64,000 bases of DNA from contig NC_060213.1 of the NCBI RefSeq assembly GCF_021130785.1, positions 65,076,001 through 65,140,000 of the forward strand, written 5' to 3'. The translations under genes were made by a program, and so were the position numbers. Shown in pieces: positions 1-11,504 of this stretch; position 1 is the first letter of the stretch; each line of letters starts with the position of its first letter. Below the pieces are notes generated by a model. The model worked only from the letters and a program-made list of their open reading frames with translations, was not told the DNA's origin and ran no database searches. The stretch comes from Homalodisca vitripennis (lineage: Eukaryota > Arthropoda > Insecta > Hemiptera > Cicadellidae).

Positions 1-2260
1 AATGTCTCAGCAAATTTAATATGACCTGTAGTAATTTCTCTTTAAAAAATACCGAGCTACCTCGCATATAATAATAATAATAATTAAGATAAATATATAA
101 GCTTGGAAAAGTTTGAAGTAAAACAACACCGTTGGCTGAAAATGTTTTGTACATTACTAAAACGCAGGTGTTAGTTCCCACCTGGTCTTATTTCCAGTTT
201 GCTAAGCCGATCAAGTAAAGTTTCCTGTAGGTTCTGCTGTCTCAATAATTTCGACACTTGTCTCCTAGGAACTGTTCCAAACAACAGTTAAAGAAACTCC
301 CAGTTTGTTCTATTGTTTGGAAAGGGTACAGTCCACTAATGTCCTTTCGCGCTCCTTGTGTCCAACTTTTCCCCTGAACTAATAAATGCTTTGTCTGTTT
401 GTCTTGTTTGTTCAATCAACGCGATTTCATGGTCGAAAGCATATACGTACGAGTATAACTATTGATCTACACACGTGTTCTTAGTAAATAAAGAACAAAG
501 TCATTAGAAACAAATCTGATTTATATCAGAAAGACAGATTAAAATCAGTAACAAATATTTAACAGCTTAAATCCTAATAATAATTGTGTGGATTATAAAT
601 TTATTTGAATGGTTTAAAATGTTCATTATTTATTACTTTGTTTCTGGTGATATATATATATATTTATAATCAGATAAGTTTAATTTTATTTTTAATGACG
701 CCTTGCATCCCAAGGGGAGCAGTATCTACCCTAGGGTCTTCAAAAGAGAATGTTGGATTTTGAGTAACCGTGACGATTTCGGAAAATTGAAGGTGAAACG
801 GCAAGTTTTGGTTTCCTTGTATCATGGGAGGAAATGACCTTGGTATGCGCAGAATATTTGCGCGGTGGCAGTACTCTATTGTGACTACAATTGCGATTAC
901 CCTGTATGTAGACGTGCAGTGTATTCCGATGTGATAGTGATTGTGTTATAAGTATGTTATAAGATTTTATAAGCCTTACAGGTCCATTCATTCATTGATA
1001 ATTTTTGAGCTTTCAGAGCACCTGAAAATTTTGTTAACAGAGTTTCACGTGTCTTTAATCTAAGACGCATGAACGGACAGTTTCTAATACATACATAATT
1101 CTGACCTAATTTCAAGGCAAAGAAATTTTAAATTAATTAAATTTTGTATATTGGCAACCAAAGAAAATCCAGGCTAGGAAAATCCAGTAAGTAGACAAGA
1201 AATTCTTAAATATGTCAGCTGTGAGTGAATTTTACTTAGATGGATTTAATACAGTTATAATAATATTATATGCATACAAAATGTGCTATTTAACAATAAC
1301 TTATATTGTGTCACTTAAGGAATTTTTCAAAGCAATTGTGTATTCAAATTATCAGTGAAAGAAGTATGTATTTTACAGTTTGGATTAAATTGTTTATTAA
1401 ATTACTGCCTGCACAATTAAAACCACGTTATTAGTACCAGTGTCGGATACAAATACGCATTAACACTTAAAAAACGTTCCTTAAGGTAACTTAATTTAAT
1501 TTTCTTTCTTATTCATGAGAAAAATATAACAGGAATTCATCTTATACTGCGTTTTTGAATTCTCTTTTTTAAAGTCGGTTATTGAAATATAAAACAACGT
1601 TTTATGTGTATACAACCCTTTGTTCGGATAAATTTAACTTCATGGGTGATCAATATTTGAGTAATCAATATTTTTTCCCAGGTAAAATGATAGTAATATA
1701 CATTCGGGTAAGAAATTTTATATACCTGAGGCTGATTTTCACTTTGGAAAAACATATCCAGACATAGGCAAAGCAATCATAATGTTAAGGGTGAAAATAG
1801 TTCAACAATAATACATAGTTTTTTATAAATTTATTGTTAATTAATCACCCACAAAAATAGACTACAATAGCAAATATTTTTTGTCGTTTAATTATTGAAA
1901 ATAATTCAAACAATAAAAAGTATAAAACAATTAATAACCTCAACAAAAATACGGTTTAAACCAAGTATACAATTTTCCTAAACATATGCGTTGCTGGTCA
2001 CTTATTGTTATTAGGACGCTGCAATATTTACGATCACATTGAAATTTAACCCCAAAGTTGAGAAAACAGAAAACAATGTGTATAAAAGTAACGTTAAGGG
2101 TGTCGAGAGGTAGTGTATAGAAGTTCTTCTAAGGTCCAACCCATGAACAAAAGACAGGAAATACAAAGACATTGTTCTTATTGTCGTGGTGAGCACCACC
2201 TTCAGTCTTATTGTTGACGGAACGTTATTTATAAAAGGTGTTAGTCAATTTTACCTTCCA
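1..2260. other. AT-rich non-coding stretch
   Basis: I see no supported gene here. The open frames are short, lack family resemblance and overlap on both strands. A short TA run lies near 650-663. Nothing resembles a transposon end or an RNA gene. Confidence 0.6.
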
Positions 2261-2271
2261 ATGTATCATGG

Positions 2272-2440
2272 TATAAATAGAGCACAAATTATAAAACATT
2301 GCAGGGTTCCAACAAATTAACATCTTTTCACGCTCACTATGTAACATTTCTGTAAACAATTAAAATAGTAAGCTTCAATATTCGTTTGGGTTTATACGTT
2401 GGAAATTTGTTTCATCTTACAAAATCTGAAAAGGTGAGTA
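2272..2440 (+). promoter_or_regulatory. possible TATA promoter, leader and splice donor
   Basis: TATAAATAG lies at 2272-2280. About 155 bases downstream, AAG|GTGAGTA (cut after 2433) is a good insect splice donor. This spacing would fit a short non-coding first exon starting near 2300. The predicted start region (ATTGCAGGG) is only a weak initiator match. No coding sequence follows that I can recognise, so in AT-rich DNA this may be chance. Confidence 0.2.
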
Positions 2441-4082
2441 ATTACTTAACTCTAATTCAGTCAAAAACAACCAAAAACTGTTAGTTTATCTCCTCATAAC
2501 AGTTTTAGCGTGTCAAAGTACCAATCGCTCCTACTACCATACAGAGTATTTGCTTTCCACGAAAAGGCATTATCATACCAGCAAAATAATGTTTTTATTA
2601 TGGTAGTTACGTAAATATGAAATGTAAGCGAAAGAAATAATGATCAGAGACTATACCCATATTGGCTTCATTTTATTTACTCTAGTCTCAAATTTGGCAT
2701 GGATATACAGTGCTTCGGTAACTTTGTCACCTAGCTCCACCAAGTTCACAGCTGCCAGGGAGAATGCTAGAAAATATTCCCCTAAGTTACCTAGGTGTGA
2801 AACCCTAATTTAATAACATCTATGCGATTCGTGGTAAAGAATTTTCTTGCAAACTGATCGTATAAAACAAAAATTAAATGTGGTTAGATTGAGAATCATA
2901 GTGTAGCTTCTTTTGTTTATTCAAATAACACGTTAGCATGTTTACTCCTTGAATGTATCAATTTAACTCGTGATATAATACAAATTGTGAGAAAACAAAT
3001 AATTTTACTAACAAATATCTAAATATACCTTCAGGAAATTAATTTGATTTTATATTACATTTTTATAAAAGCACAATTTGATTATAAAAACAAACAAATT
3101 GTAATTATGCTCTTTATAAAATTATTTTAAATTATATTTAAAATGAGGAAATTAAAATTCTAAAGGTGATTGGTTATATTTATCTATAATGACTTCCTGC
3201 AATTATTCAAGTAAGTACCCTTAAGTTAACAGATATTTGTGGAGTTTTGACACAAGTATTCATAATTTAAAATAAATAAATGCAAGCTTATGCTGAGCTC
3301 CTCCGACTAAATAAAATCATATCACCTTATATATATAATTATTTCTTTTAAATAATTACAATATATGAAACCGTAGAACAAAGTAATCTACTTTATAACT
3401 TACATCGTGGCCTTTGTTGACGATAATTTTGTAGTATTCATATATTATATGATATAAATATATAATATTTATATTCACATATAATAATAATTGATTATTA
3501 TTGATTCATAAGATTGGACAAGTTAAGGTAAAACTGTGGGTCCTCTACAAAAAAGAATCTATTAGATTGTTTGGTGCCTACAATATCTATTTCATGGGTC
3601 TTTTACAATTATTTTTAAATAACACAAACTAATTATACAAGATTCAGAAATTCCGAAACCTTAGCTATAGAACAGTTCTATCTGAAAACTGTTTACCTAG
3701 ACCAACTTCACTTCATGAAAATCCATATCATGAAATATACCTTCGTGACCTGGCACTCACCCAAACCTGTTTTTTTGTTTTATGATTAAACACCTGGTAA
3801 GTATAACTCTGTTATTCAGCTTTACTATTAATCTTGACTGATCATAAGAGGTATTCAGTATGATCAGAGCAGTTCAAAGGTTTACTAAACCTCAACAACA
3901 TCTAGCTAATTTTTAAACATCTCCCTGTTCAGTTTATACAAAGGTAGGAATGTGACACACCACGTGTTACTTAAGAGGCTTCAATGAGGTTGCATGAAAC
4001 TCCTCAGCTCACAATATTAGGCACGATGTGTACTGTGTGACACGATGAAATGGAAGTGATTGTTAAAAAATATTTATTCTAG
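2441..4082. other. AT-rich non-coding stretch
   Basis: No supported gene or RNA. Isolated GTAAGT-like strings (for example near 3797) lack a convincing partner acceptor with an open frame. Confidence 0.6.
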
Positions 4083-4210
4083 GTTTTCCTTGACATCGTG
4101 GTTACCATAAGAGTAATGTAGACATATCCGCTAACGCTCAGCCAAAGCTCATGGAGTTGCATGAGTAATCGTTGATCTAAATGTTGCTTATATGTAAATG
4201 AAGTTTCGTG
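4083..4210. repeat. dispersed repeat family A, copy 1
   Basis: This stretch shares TGGTTACC (4099), then CATATCCGCTAACGCTCAGC and CTAAATGTTGCTTA, with copy 2 about 480 bases downstream. A weaker match lies at 57.64 kb. The reverse complement of its core (GGCTGAGYGTTAGCG) recurs near 10.455 and 11.015 kb. It is non-coding, so probably a decayed non-autonomous transposon or the untranslated part of one. Confidence 0.55.
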
Positions 4211-4564
4211 CATAGTTGAAGTCTGTCAGCAGTGCACAATATCACAATATAAATATGTGTAAGACAATTAAACAAAAAATATTTAGCACATCTGCGGCCG
4301 AATAAAAGAAGTTTTGCGACAATACTGACGCTTGATTGCTGTCAAATACCATATATGAGTCATACCGTGAATATAACATGGATATAGTCATATACGATGG
4401 ATGGATATGAGCCTTTAACTTTTTCTTGCCTTCGTAAAAATTAAGTTTTATTTAAACCTTATATATATTGATAGTTACGATACGTGTGCTATGATGATGT
4501 ACTATGTCACGTGTTATGATGTTATTCGATTGTACTCAGTGTGCTTAAAAATTTATTACGTGAT

Positions 4565-4710
4565 TTTCTCGTTGCCACCATGGTTACCCATAAATTAGGC
4601 ATATCCGCTGACGCTCAGCTAAATCCTATGGTAGCTGTATTAATGTATACGTAAAATTCATCTTCAATGAACTAAATGTTACTTAAATAAAAATAAAGCT
4701 TTATACAAAA
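4565..4710. repeat. dispersed repeat family A, copy 2
   Basis: Same order of blocks as copy 1: TGGTTACC at 4581, then GCATATCCGCTGACGCTCAGC, then CTAAATGTTACTTA. Spacing between blocks differs by indels, as expected for old dispersed copies. Confidence 0.55.
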
Positions 4711-6203
4711 TTTTTCTGTACGTTTGTTCTTCAAGTATCGTATGGAGAGGCAGGCATAGACATAAATTAAAATTTTTCCAGCTCCTCGAGTGATAGAATT
4801 AGCTAAATGTAAGGCAACCAGAATAGAAATTTCCACATTTTGTTTTTCTCGTTCGTATTACTCCTTTAAGCATTAGAACAGCATCTACTAACCATATTGA
4901 TATTTAAAGATTATACAGGGTAAAAGATTATAATCTAACCTCGAGAATATATTCACCACAGTGTATGTTCATCAGTGTGTGTTTTAAGAAAGTGTTAATT
5001 TAATATTCACGACAGACTGATGGCATTAAGCGAAACAACAAGGCACGTAAGCCCTTGCTTTGTTCTCTACAAATGAAATTGCAAAGTGTCGAGTGTACAG
5101 CTCTCTTAGAGCAACACATCCACAACTATGGATTAATCACACCTTTCAGGTGTTAAACTAGTGCTTATTGCGTGCACCAGACTCAAAGGAGAACCGTCTA
5201 AGGTGGAGACAGTAAGTCTGTAACTTTGTTGAAAACAAATTACTTCCCAGCCTCTGAAAGGCTTTTGTTCCTTGCTCACAACTTCTAAGAACCTAACTGA
5301 AGTTCTGCTTGCTTTACTATGATTAACATGAAGTCTAGTGGTAAAACTTGCTTTGAAAAAGAACGAAAACATTGTACTTAGTTTTCGTTTAGGTGTATGT
5401 ACATATATTTATGTGTAGTTTATTTTTTAATTTTATAATCTTTGCCAATTTTTATTCATTAATCAAAGACGATGCTTAATCACCTCCCTCTCTTTATCTA
5501 CCGTGATGAGATTAACCAGCAAGGACAAACTGTAAGACGCTGAACAAATGGGTCGTAGCACGGTACAATCATACTACTTTTTAATCTTACATTAACTGTC
5601 ACAATATGTAGACAAACTGCTCTACAATTATTTATTGTTTATGACACACATATGTAAACCCCTAACGATGATTTGTACTGCCTTACCTATTAAATAAAGT
5701 ATAATACCTAGACAATACTCCTAAGCTATAGTAAGGCGTACCTCTCAATCAAAGTGTTAAGATGGTGTAATCGATTTTTTGTGTAAAATATCTGTTATGA
5801 AAATGGATATCAATTTCGGACATTGCACACATAGCTTACTACTATCACAATTTTCTTAAACTTGGAACATGTGTAGAGTCGCAGAGAGGGTGTTAGCAGC
5901 ATATTGTTTTGTTACAAATGTATCATAGTTTTACACATTGATGGATCCCGCTGTCGTAAAGATGGCACGTAGGTAGTGTCGCAATGCAGGTATTAAAATA
6001 ACATCCCTATATACAGAAAAATACCTTTACCACTTTACTTCATAACAGGCGACCAAGCTCATATACAAACGGCTGAATTGTTAAAATGTACTTTTAAGGT
6101 ATGTTTCTTGAGTTATAGATTCATAGAATAGTGCATTTTTAATATGAATATTTATTTTATATAAGAAAAACAAAAAAGAAATTCATTTCCTTATATTATT
6201 TCA

Positions 6204-6253
<50 letters not shown>

Positions 6254-7420
6254 TTTTTTTCTGTTATGCATTTATTAAAATACGTACCTTTCTAAAAATA
6301 TTATAACACTTAAAATAAACTTTTATTTTGAATTATATTTATTTAAGTATAATTGCGAAATTCCCTATGTTTTCTAATCTAATTGCCTGTAATTTTATGA
6401 GGAATTATAAAAAAAATTTGTATACTTTTTATCCAATATGTTATGATATTTTAAAGGTCTCTAATATACAACTTATAGACAAGTATTTTCCAAAATCACA
6501 ATTGATTGCACTGCCTTAAAGTACTGAAGGTTATCTCAAGATCAAAAGTCAATGTAACGTACACCACCAATAATTTTTATTTTCCACAATTGGCAACAAT
6601 AGAACCTGAAATTATAATGAGCAAAAATAATTAGATGTCATTAGAAGGCTTGTGATTTAATTGATGTCATAACGCGAGTTTCAGTTGACCACAGTAAGAC
6701 GATTTACGAGAGTATTGATTCCATTGAGATGCTTTGTCCCCACAGTATCTGTGCAGGCCAGAATGTCAAGTGTACAGCACTAAACAACACAACCTAAGTA
6801 CTCTCGACCACACAAAGGCTGCCACAGTGCTTCCCGGCGTGCCGTGCCAACGGTTTATTGGTTGCAAAAAGTCCTTTCAAAATAAATACCCTGCGTTTCT
6901 TTTGCACATAGCGTTCTGTTATTTTAAAAGTATGGAGTCAAAACCTTAATCAAGTTTTTTTCTGAATTGTTTTTCGAATGAATGCTCTTTGCATGATTAG
7001 ACGACTGCAAAATTTATGTTTAAGTGTAAATTTCGTGACAAGCATCAGACCAGCCTAAAGTTAGTTGTTTCTTGGAATGATCAATACTATTAACTAAAAT
7101 AGTAAAGATACAAAAATTGCCGCAGATTTGCAACGTACTGAACGAAATAGTATGATACAAAGTCAACGACAATACTCACATGAGGGGGGGGAGGTGATCG
7201 GCCACTGGTTATCCCAAATAACAAGAAAAAAATTTAAAAAAATGTTTAATTTTCGATATTTGGGATTCAACACAAAAATGTATCGCACCTCAACTTAAAA
7301 TAACTTTCATTGAAATGCATAGTTATTCAAATACATTTTAAAAGATGTAAAAAAAAACAAACGGTCGTATCTAATGCAATAAAATAAATTTAGTAGTTAT
7401 TACAAATTTCAGTTAGATTA
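4711..7420. other. non-coding stretch with a weak exon candidate
   Basis: Mostly AT-rich without recognisable genes. 5150-5211 is bounded by CACCTTTCAG and GTAAGTCTG and is open in one frame for 20 codons (VKLVLIACTRLKGEPSKVET). I list it as a finding, not a gene. A Cys-containing open frame at about 6731-6949 has no recognised family. Confidence 0.45.
6212..6251. repeat. (TA)n microsatellite
   Basis: About 20 uninterrupted TA dinucleotides. Confidence 0.97.
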
Positions 7421-7587
7421 GAAGTAGTACATGATTCCAATGGAGCTGTCCAACAACGCATTCTTTACGACGAAGTAGTAGATAATTCCAATGGGGCTGT
7501 CCAACAACGCAATCTTTACGCTGAACTAGTAGACGATTCCAATGGAACTTTTCGACAACGCGATCTTTACGACGAAGCAGTAGATCA
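7421..7587 (+). repeat. 51-bp minisatellite, left part
   Basis: Three full 51-bp units begin at 7421, 7472 and 7523, and a fourth begins at 7574 and is cut short. Units differ by a few substitutions and no indels. A typical unit starts GAAGTAGTAGATGATTCCAA. 51 is a multiple of three and the frame is open across all units (17 codons each, beginning EVVDDSNG). It stays in phase with the reverse-transcriptase frame that follows. The repeat resumes on the far side of the retroelement at about 9031, so it is the target DNA and not part of the element. Confidence 0.9.
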
Positions 7588-8881
7588 TGATATATCTTTA
7601 CTCATTTCGATCGTCACTCATTTAGTAAACTCCAGCTTAACCCATGGCATTTTTCCATCTGTATATAAAATAAGCAAACTCATACCGATATTTAAATCAG
7701 GCTCTAAATATCAAATAGAAAATTACAGACAAATCAGTATCCTATCGGCATTTTCAAAAATCATTGAAACTGTTATGTGTAATAAACTTATCCGATTCTT
7801 TCAGCAACAAAATATGTTTAGTCCGCACCAACACGGTTTCCTCAAAGGTAAATCTACGTCTTCTGCAATTTTTAATTTCATTAATTCCATTATAACTTCT
7901 CTTGACCACAAACTGTACTCGATAGGCATCTTCTGCGATCTTAGCTGGGCGTTTGACTGTGTCAGGCATGACGTTCTGCTGAGTAAACTTGAGGCATACG
8001 GCATTCGAAGTGTTGTCCTTCAATTATTTGCCTCTATATTTAAAAGACAGAAAACAAGTCGTATAAATATCCACAAATACAGGTATTCACCATTCAAATG
8101 AGGGAGTCATTAAGTGCGGCGTACCACAGGGCTCTATTTTGGGACCAATACTGTTTGTCATCTACATAAATGATCTTCCCAAAAACATAAACCATAGTAA
8201 GATTATCATGTTCGCCGACGACTGCACTTTACAAACATCAGAGTTTACTGCGTCAGCAGCAGTTGATGCTGCCAACAATAGCCTCGCTCAAGTTTCTGAA
8301 TGGTTTCGTAAAAATGGGCTTGTTCTCAATCCAATCAAGACAGGCTTTATACGTTTCACAATACTTAAAGCACCCAACAGTCACATATTCCCAGGCAGTG
8401 GACTCACCTACAACAACAACTCATTGCAACATTTTTCTGCCGCAAAATTTCTTGGGCTGCATTTGGACGCCCATCTCAACTGGGAATCTCATGTGGATGT
8501 CATCTGCAAAAGGCTCCGCCCAGTCAGCTATGCTCTCGGCCGCCTTGCTCAGATATGCAGCATCAGAGTCGTTCTCGCTGTATACTTCTCCTATGTTGAA
8601 TCAATTTTAAGGTATGGAATTATTTTTTGGGGTAGGCCTATGTCAAGTAACAAAAATTTTCAAAGAGTTTTCAAAATTCAAAAATGGTGCATAAGAGCAA
8701 TGTTGAAAATGACCAGAAGGGAATCTTCTCGTATTCAACGAGGGGCGCGCAGCGACTGACAGTGCGGCAACATTGGACTAAATTTTTTCAAAAAGGGCCA
8801 CAGTACATATGTACTGCAGTATATAACAGGCTGCCACCAAACATAAAAAAGAGACAGGTGCTTACACTTTTAAAACACTTT
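7588..8881 (+). pseudogene. reverse transcriptase fragments of LINE copy 1
   Basis: The first frame runs to 8101 and holds the fingers/palm start (GIFPSVYKISKLIPIFKSG, ENYRQISILSAFSKIIE) and motif A (FCDLSWAFD near 7936-7960). The usual Lys of DLSKAFD is Trp here. A frameshift near 8085-8100 moves to the second frame, with CGVPQGSILGPILF, the catalytic FADD at 8211-8222 and the thumb region to 8759. Near 8725-8735 a second break joins TRRES directly to a downstream block (YSTRGAQRL...) in a third frame. The segment usually found between these blocks is missing, so there is an internal deletion as well as a frame change. The frame ends at 8884. No endonuclease domain remains. Confidence 0.85.
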
Positions 8882-9030
8882 TAAGAGAGTATTTTGTAGT
8901 AAAAGGCTTTTATAAGAAGGACTTTATACAAGACATGTAAAACTGTATTTTCTTTGTTATATATTTGTTCTTGCTTTGATGTGTTCAATTGTATTGTAAT
9001 TTGAACGAATAAAAAAAAAATATATTATTT
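7588..9030 (+). mobile_element. 5'-truncated non-LTR retrotransposon (Jockey/CR1-like group)
   Basis: The insertion begins inside the reverse transcriptase and ends in an A-rich tail after GAACGAATAA near 9010-9020. It is flanked by near-identical TTACGACGAAGYAGTAGA strings (about 7569-7586 and 9030-9046). These are either a target-site duplication or simply neighbouring minisatellite units; the repeat makes the two hard to tell apart. The truncation, A-rich tail and lack of LTRs are typical of target-primed retrotransposition. The copy is broken and non-functional. The exact clade (Jockey, CR1 or a relative) cannot be settled by eye. Confidence 0.85.
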
Positions 9031-9181
9031 ACGACGAAGTAGTAGACGATTCCAATGGAACTGTTGCGATAACGCCGCCCTTGCAACGAAAGCCCCTTTT
9101 CGTCTTAGTTCTATTGGAATCGTTTATTATTTCGCTGCAAAGGTCTTGTTGACGTAACAGCTCCATTTCAATCGTCTAATT
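9031..9181. repeat. 51-bp minisatellite, right part with inverted units
   Basis: A forward unit resumes at 9036 (GAAGTAGTAGACGATTCCAA, then GGAACTGTTGCGATAACG). After a short GC-richer linker, two diverged units follow in the opposite orientation. One runs about 9108-9138 (TCTATTGGAATCGTTTATTA then TTTCGCTGCAAAG). The other runs about 9139-9180 (CTTGTTGACGTAACAGCTCC then TTCAATCGTCTA). The whole locus is therefore a fold-back arrangement of one short unit. Confidence 0.7.
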
Positions 9182-10439
9182 TGAAAGTTCTACATACATC
9201 GTGCAAACCTGTTTATGATACTTGATCCATTCGTAGGTTAAGGCATTTCACATATGTATTATTATTTACCGAAGGATTTCAACGTTTTGTTGTGGAATTT
9301 ATAAGTATTTTCACTTATATCGAGATGTTAAGGACAATGGATTGAGTACAGGCAAAAATATTAGTTTTAATTGTTAAATCGGAAAGCAGACGATTTTTAT
9401 ATTAAGATAAAAGATTGCTCTTGCTAATGTACAGGGTAATGGTGCTAGCAGATAAAGCGAAGACGAGGAGAGCTTGCGGTATTCGCACATATAGTGCCTA
9501 AATGAAAATCTGCTTTGATAAAACGACCAATGATTCTCCATCAAGGAGAGAATAGTAGAACATAGTGTGCTTAAAAATAAGAAAATAAAAACAAAGTAAG
9601 AAGGGAAAATAAAATGGAGCTATAATCCACTTACAGTCTTGTTAAAAGTTAAGAAGATTTCGATTCAAACTTACGAAGACTTGCTTAAGGTAAACAATAC
9701 TGCTGGATCGTGTACCTTAAATTAAAACAGACAATAGAAATTTCACTATAATGGAAAGTTATATCGATAATACAGAGATGGATAACTCATGGAGGTAGTT
9801 TCAAGTTCGTCATTGTTGAGTCATGATGGTCTGATGCCTTGTCGTGACTTTTATGTTAATGCAATCTCTTTACTTATCTGCTTTTATGAGAATAAACCAT
9901 TAGACATGACATGCTTAAAACAATTACAGAATCTATATTAAGTGTGGAGCGAGCAAGAAGATAATAACAAATTAATTTCTTCCTCAAGTGTTTTTCACCA
10001 AGGAGGCCTTGATAAAATCCAATTTTTGTGATAAATTAAGTGCAATAAAAAGTTAAATAAATTTATTATAAATTAAAAAATGTGTTTTAAACGTTAAAAG
10101 TGCTTTAATGTGACAATGACTCAAATATTGAAACGAATATTAAATTGATCTCTCCTTATTTTATTGTCAGTACAAGAACCACAATCTTTGGTCTAATATG
10201 ATTAAACTCCTTTTAAAGTTTGGCAGGTATTTATAAATTGAACGTACTTTTAAATGGCATATTATTCTTTATATGGATAAGTTTAGGTGCCCCTTTGGAA
10301 TAAATATAATAATAAAGCTAAGAAACTTTGAATGAGCATTAAGTAAACCTGTATGCTCCAAATGTTAAATAGGAGATCCGTATGATCCAGCTTGAATAGC
10401 TCTAAACTTAGTTCATACAGTATAAATAAGCTTTGAAGT
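9182..10439. other. AT-rich non-coding stretch
   Basis: No supported gene, RNA or transposon end seen. Confidence 0.6.
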
Positions 10440-11040
10440 CAAACTCGTTTATTGGCTGAGTGTTAGCGAAGCTTATCACTCAGGGGCTGGAACACTTTCG
10501 CTTCTGTCTATCTGTCTGTAAATGGACAAATATACATTATATATGTAAATTGACCTTTTAAATCATAGCTAATAATTTGTCATTGTGCCTATTTATAAAG
10601 GTTTTGTAAATTATCTTCAAAAGATGTTTTTATAATAACACAAATATTTCACAGACTAGAGTAAGTGTCAGTGATTAATAAAAAAAATCTAGATAAGTCT
10701 TTTATTATATTGTATTAGCTTTGCCAAGATCAGAAAATTGTGTAGTTCTCAGACAGTTGCATGTTTTTCCAAAAGACAGGTTAAGCCAAGTATCAGAATC
10801 ATCCTTATTAAAATATCGTTGATCTGAATAAAACCCGAGATAAACTTTATGGCTTGATCAAAGCCTGTAACTTAAGGAGTTGGAGAAAATTCATTAATCC
10901 GTCTAAATTTCCGCACGATAACTTGAGAACGAACTGACCTATATATTTGAATTTTTGCATGAAGTTTAATTTAAGTAAAGCACCATCAACTTTATTGACT
11001 ACTCCATATGTTTTGGCTGAATGTTAGCGAAGACTTCTAC
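10440..11040. repeat. degenerate dispersed repeat relics (family A core plus TCTGTCTG block)
   Basis: GGCTGAGTGTTAGCGAAGC (about 10455) is followed by TTCTGTCTATCTGTCTG (about 10503). A second block near 10917 reads CGATAACTTGAGAACGAACT, then a GACCTATA...TTTTGCATGAAG context, and GGCTGAATGTTAGCGAAG recurs at about 11014. Such TCTGTCTG / 'ataact-gagaacga' blocks are common in decayed arthropod repeats. No coding capacity remains. Confidence 0.45.
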
Positions 11041-11504
11041 ATTAGTTTTATGCAGCATGATTGTAACTAGAAAATCACAGAATATGTGTAAGCAGAATAA
11101 GCAAACTGTGGCTGTATGACATTTTAACATGTGGCATATTAGCCCATGTAGTCTAACAAAGTGATTTGAAATTTTGCTTACTTCCTCAATAAAGCCAGTC
11201 ACGTGACAACATGTGTGGTGTACTCCTACCTGGTGTTTAACTACACAACATAAAAAACTTTCAAATGCGTTTTCTCTACTATTTTAAAATAAAAACATTT
11301 ACCAATGGTATGAATTTTGGGTGATAAGTTTCGGTATCCTTCTATAATAAAAATATAAGAATAAACTACAATAATTATTGCTTACCTAGCTTTGATGGTT
11401 AAAAGCAAAATTGTATTATCTTTACATTTCCATAATAGACAGACAGACATAAAGATAATCGAACAAAAATAGCATTTCTTTAACCACCAGACAGTTAGAA
11501 GATA
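11041..11504. other. non-coding stretch
   Basis: No supported feature. The minus-strand frame reading through here overlaps the endonuclease relic of LINE copy 2 and is taken as a shadow. Confidence 0.55.

Noticed and set aside
6731..6949. Cys-containing 71-codon frame after CCCCACAG
   Set aside because: It starts at TTG, has no donor, and no family is recognised; kept only as a weak possibility.
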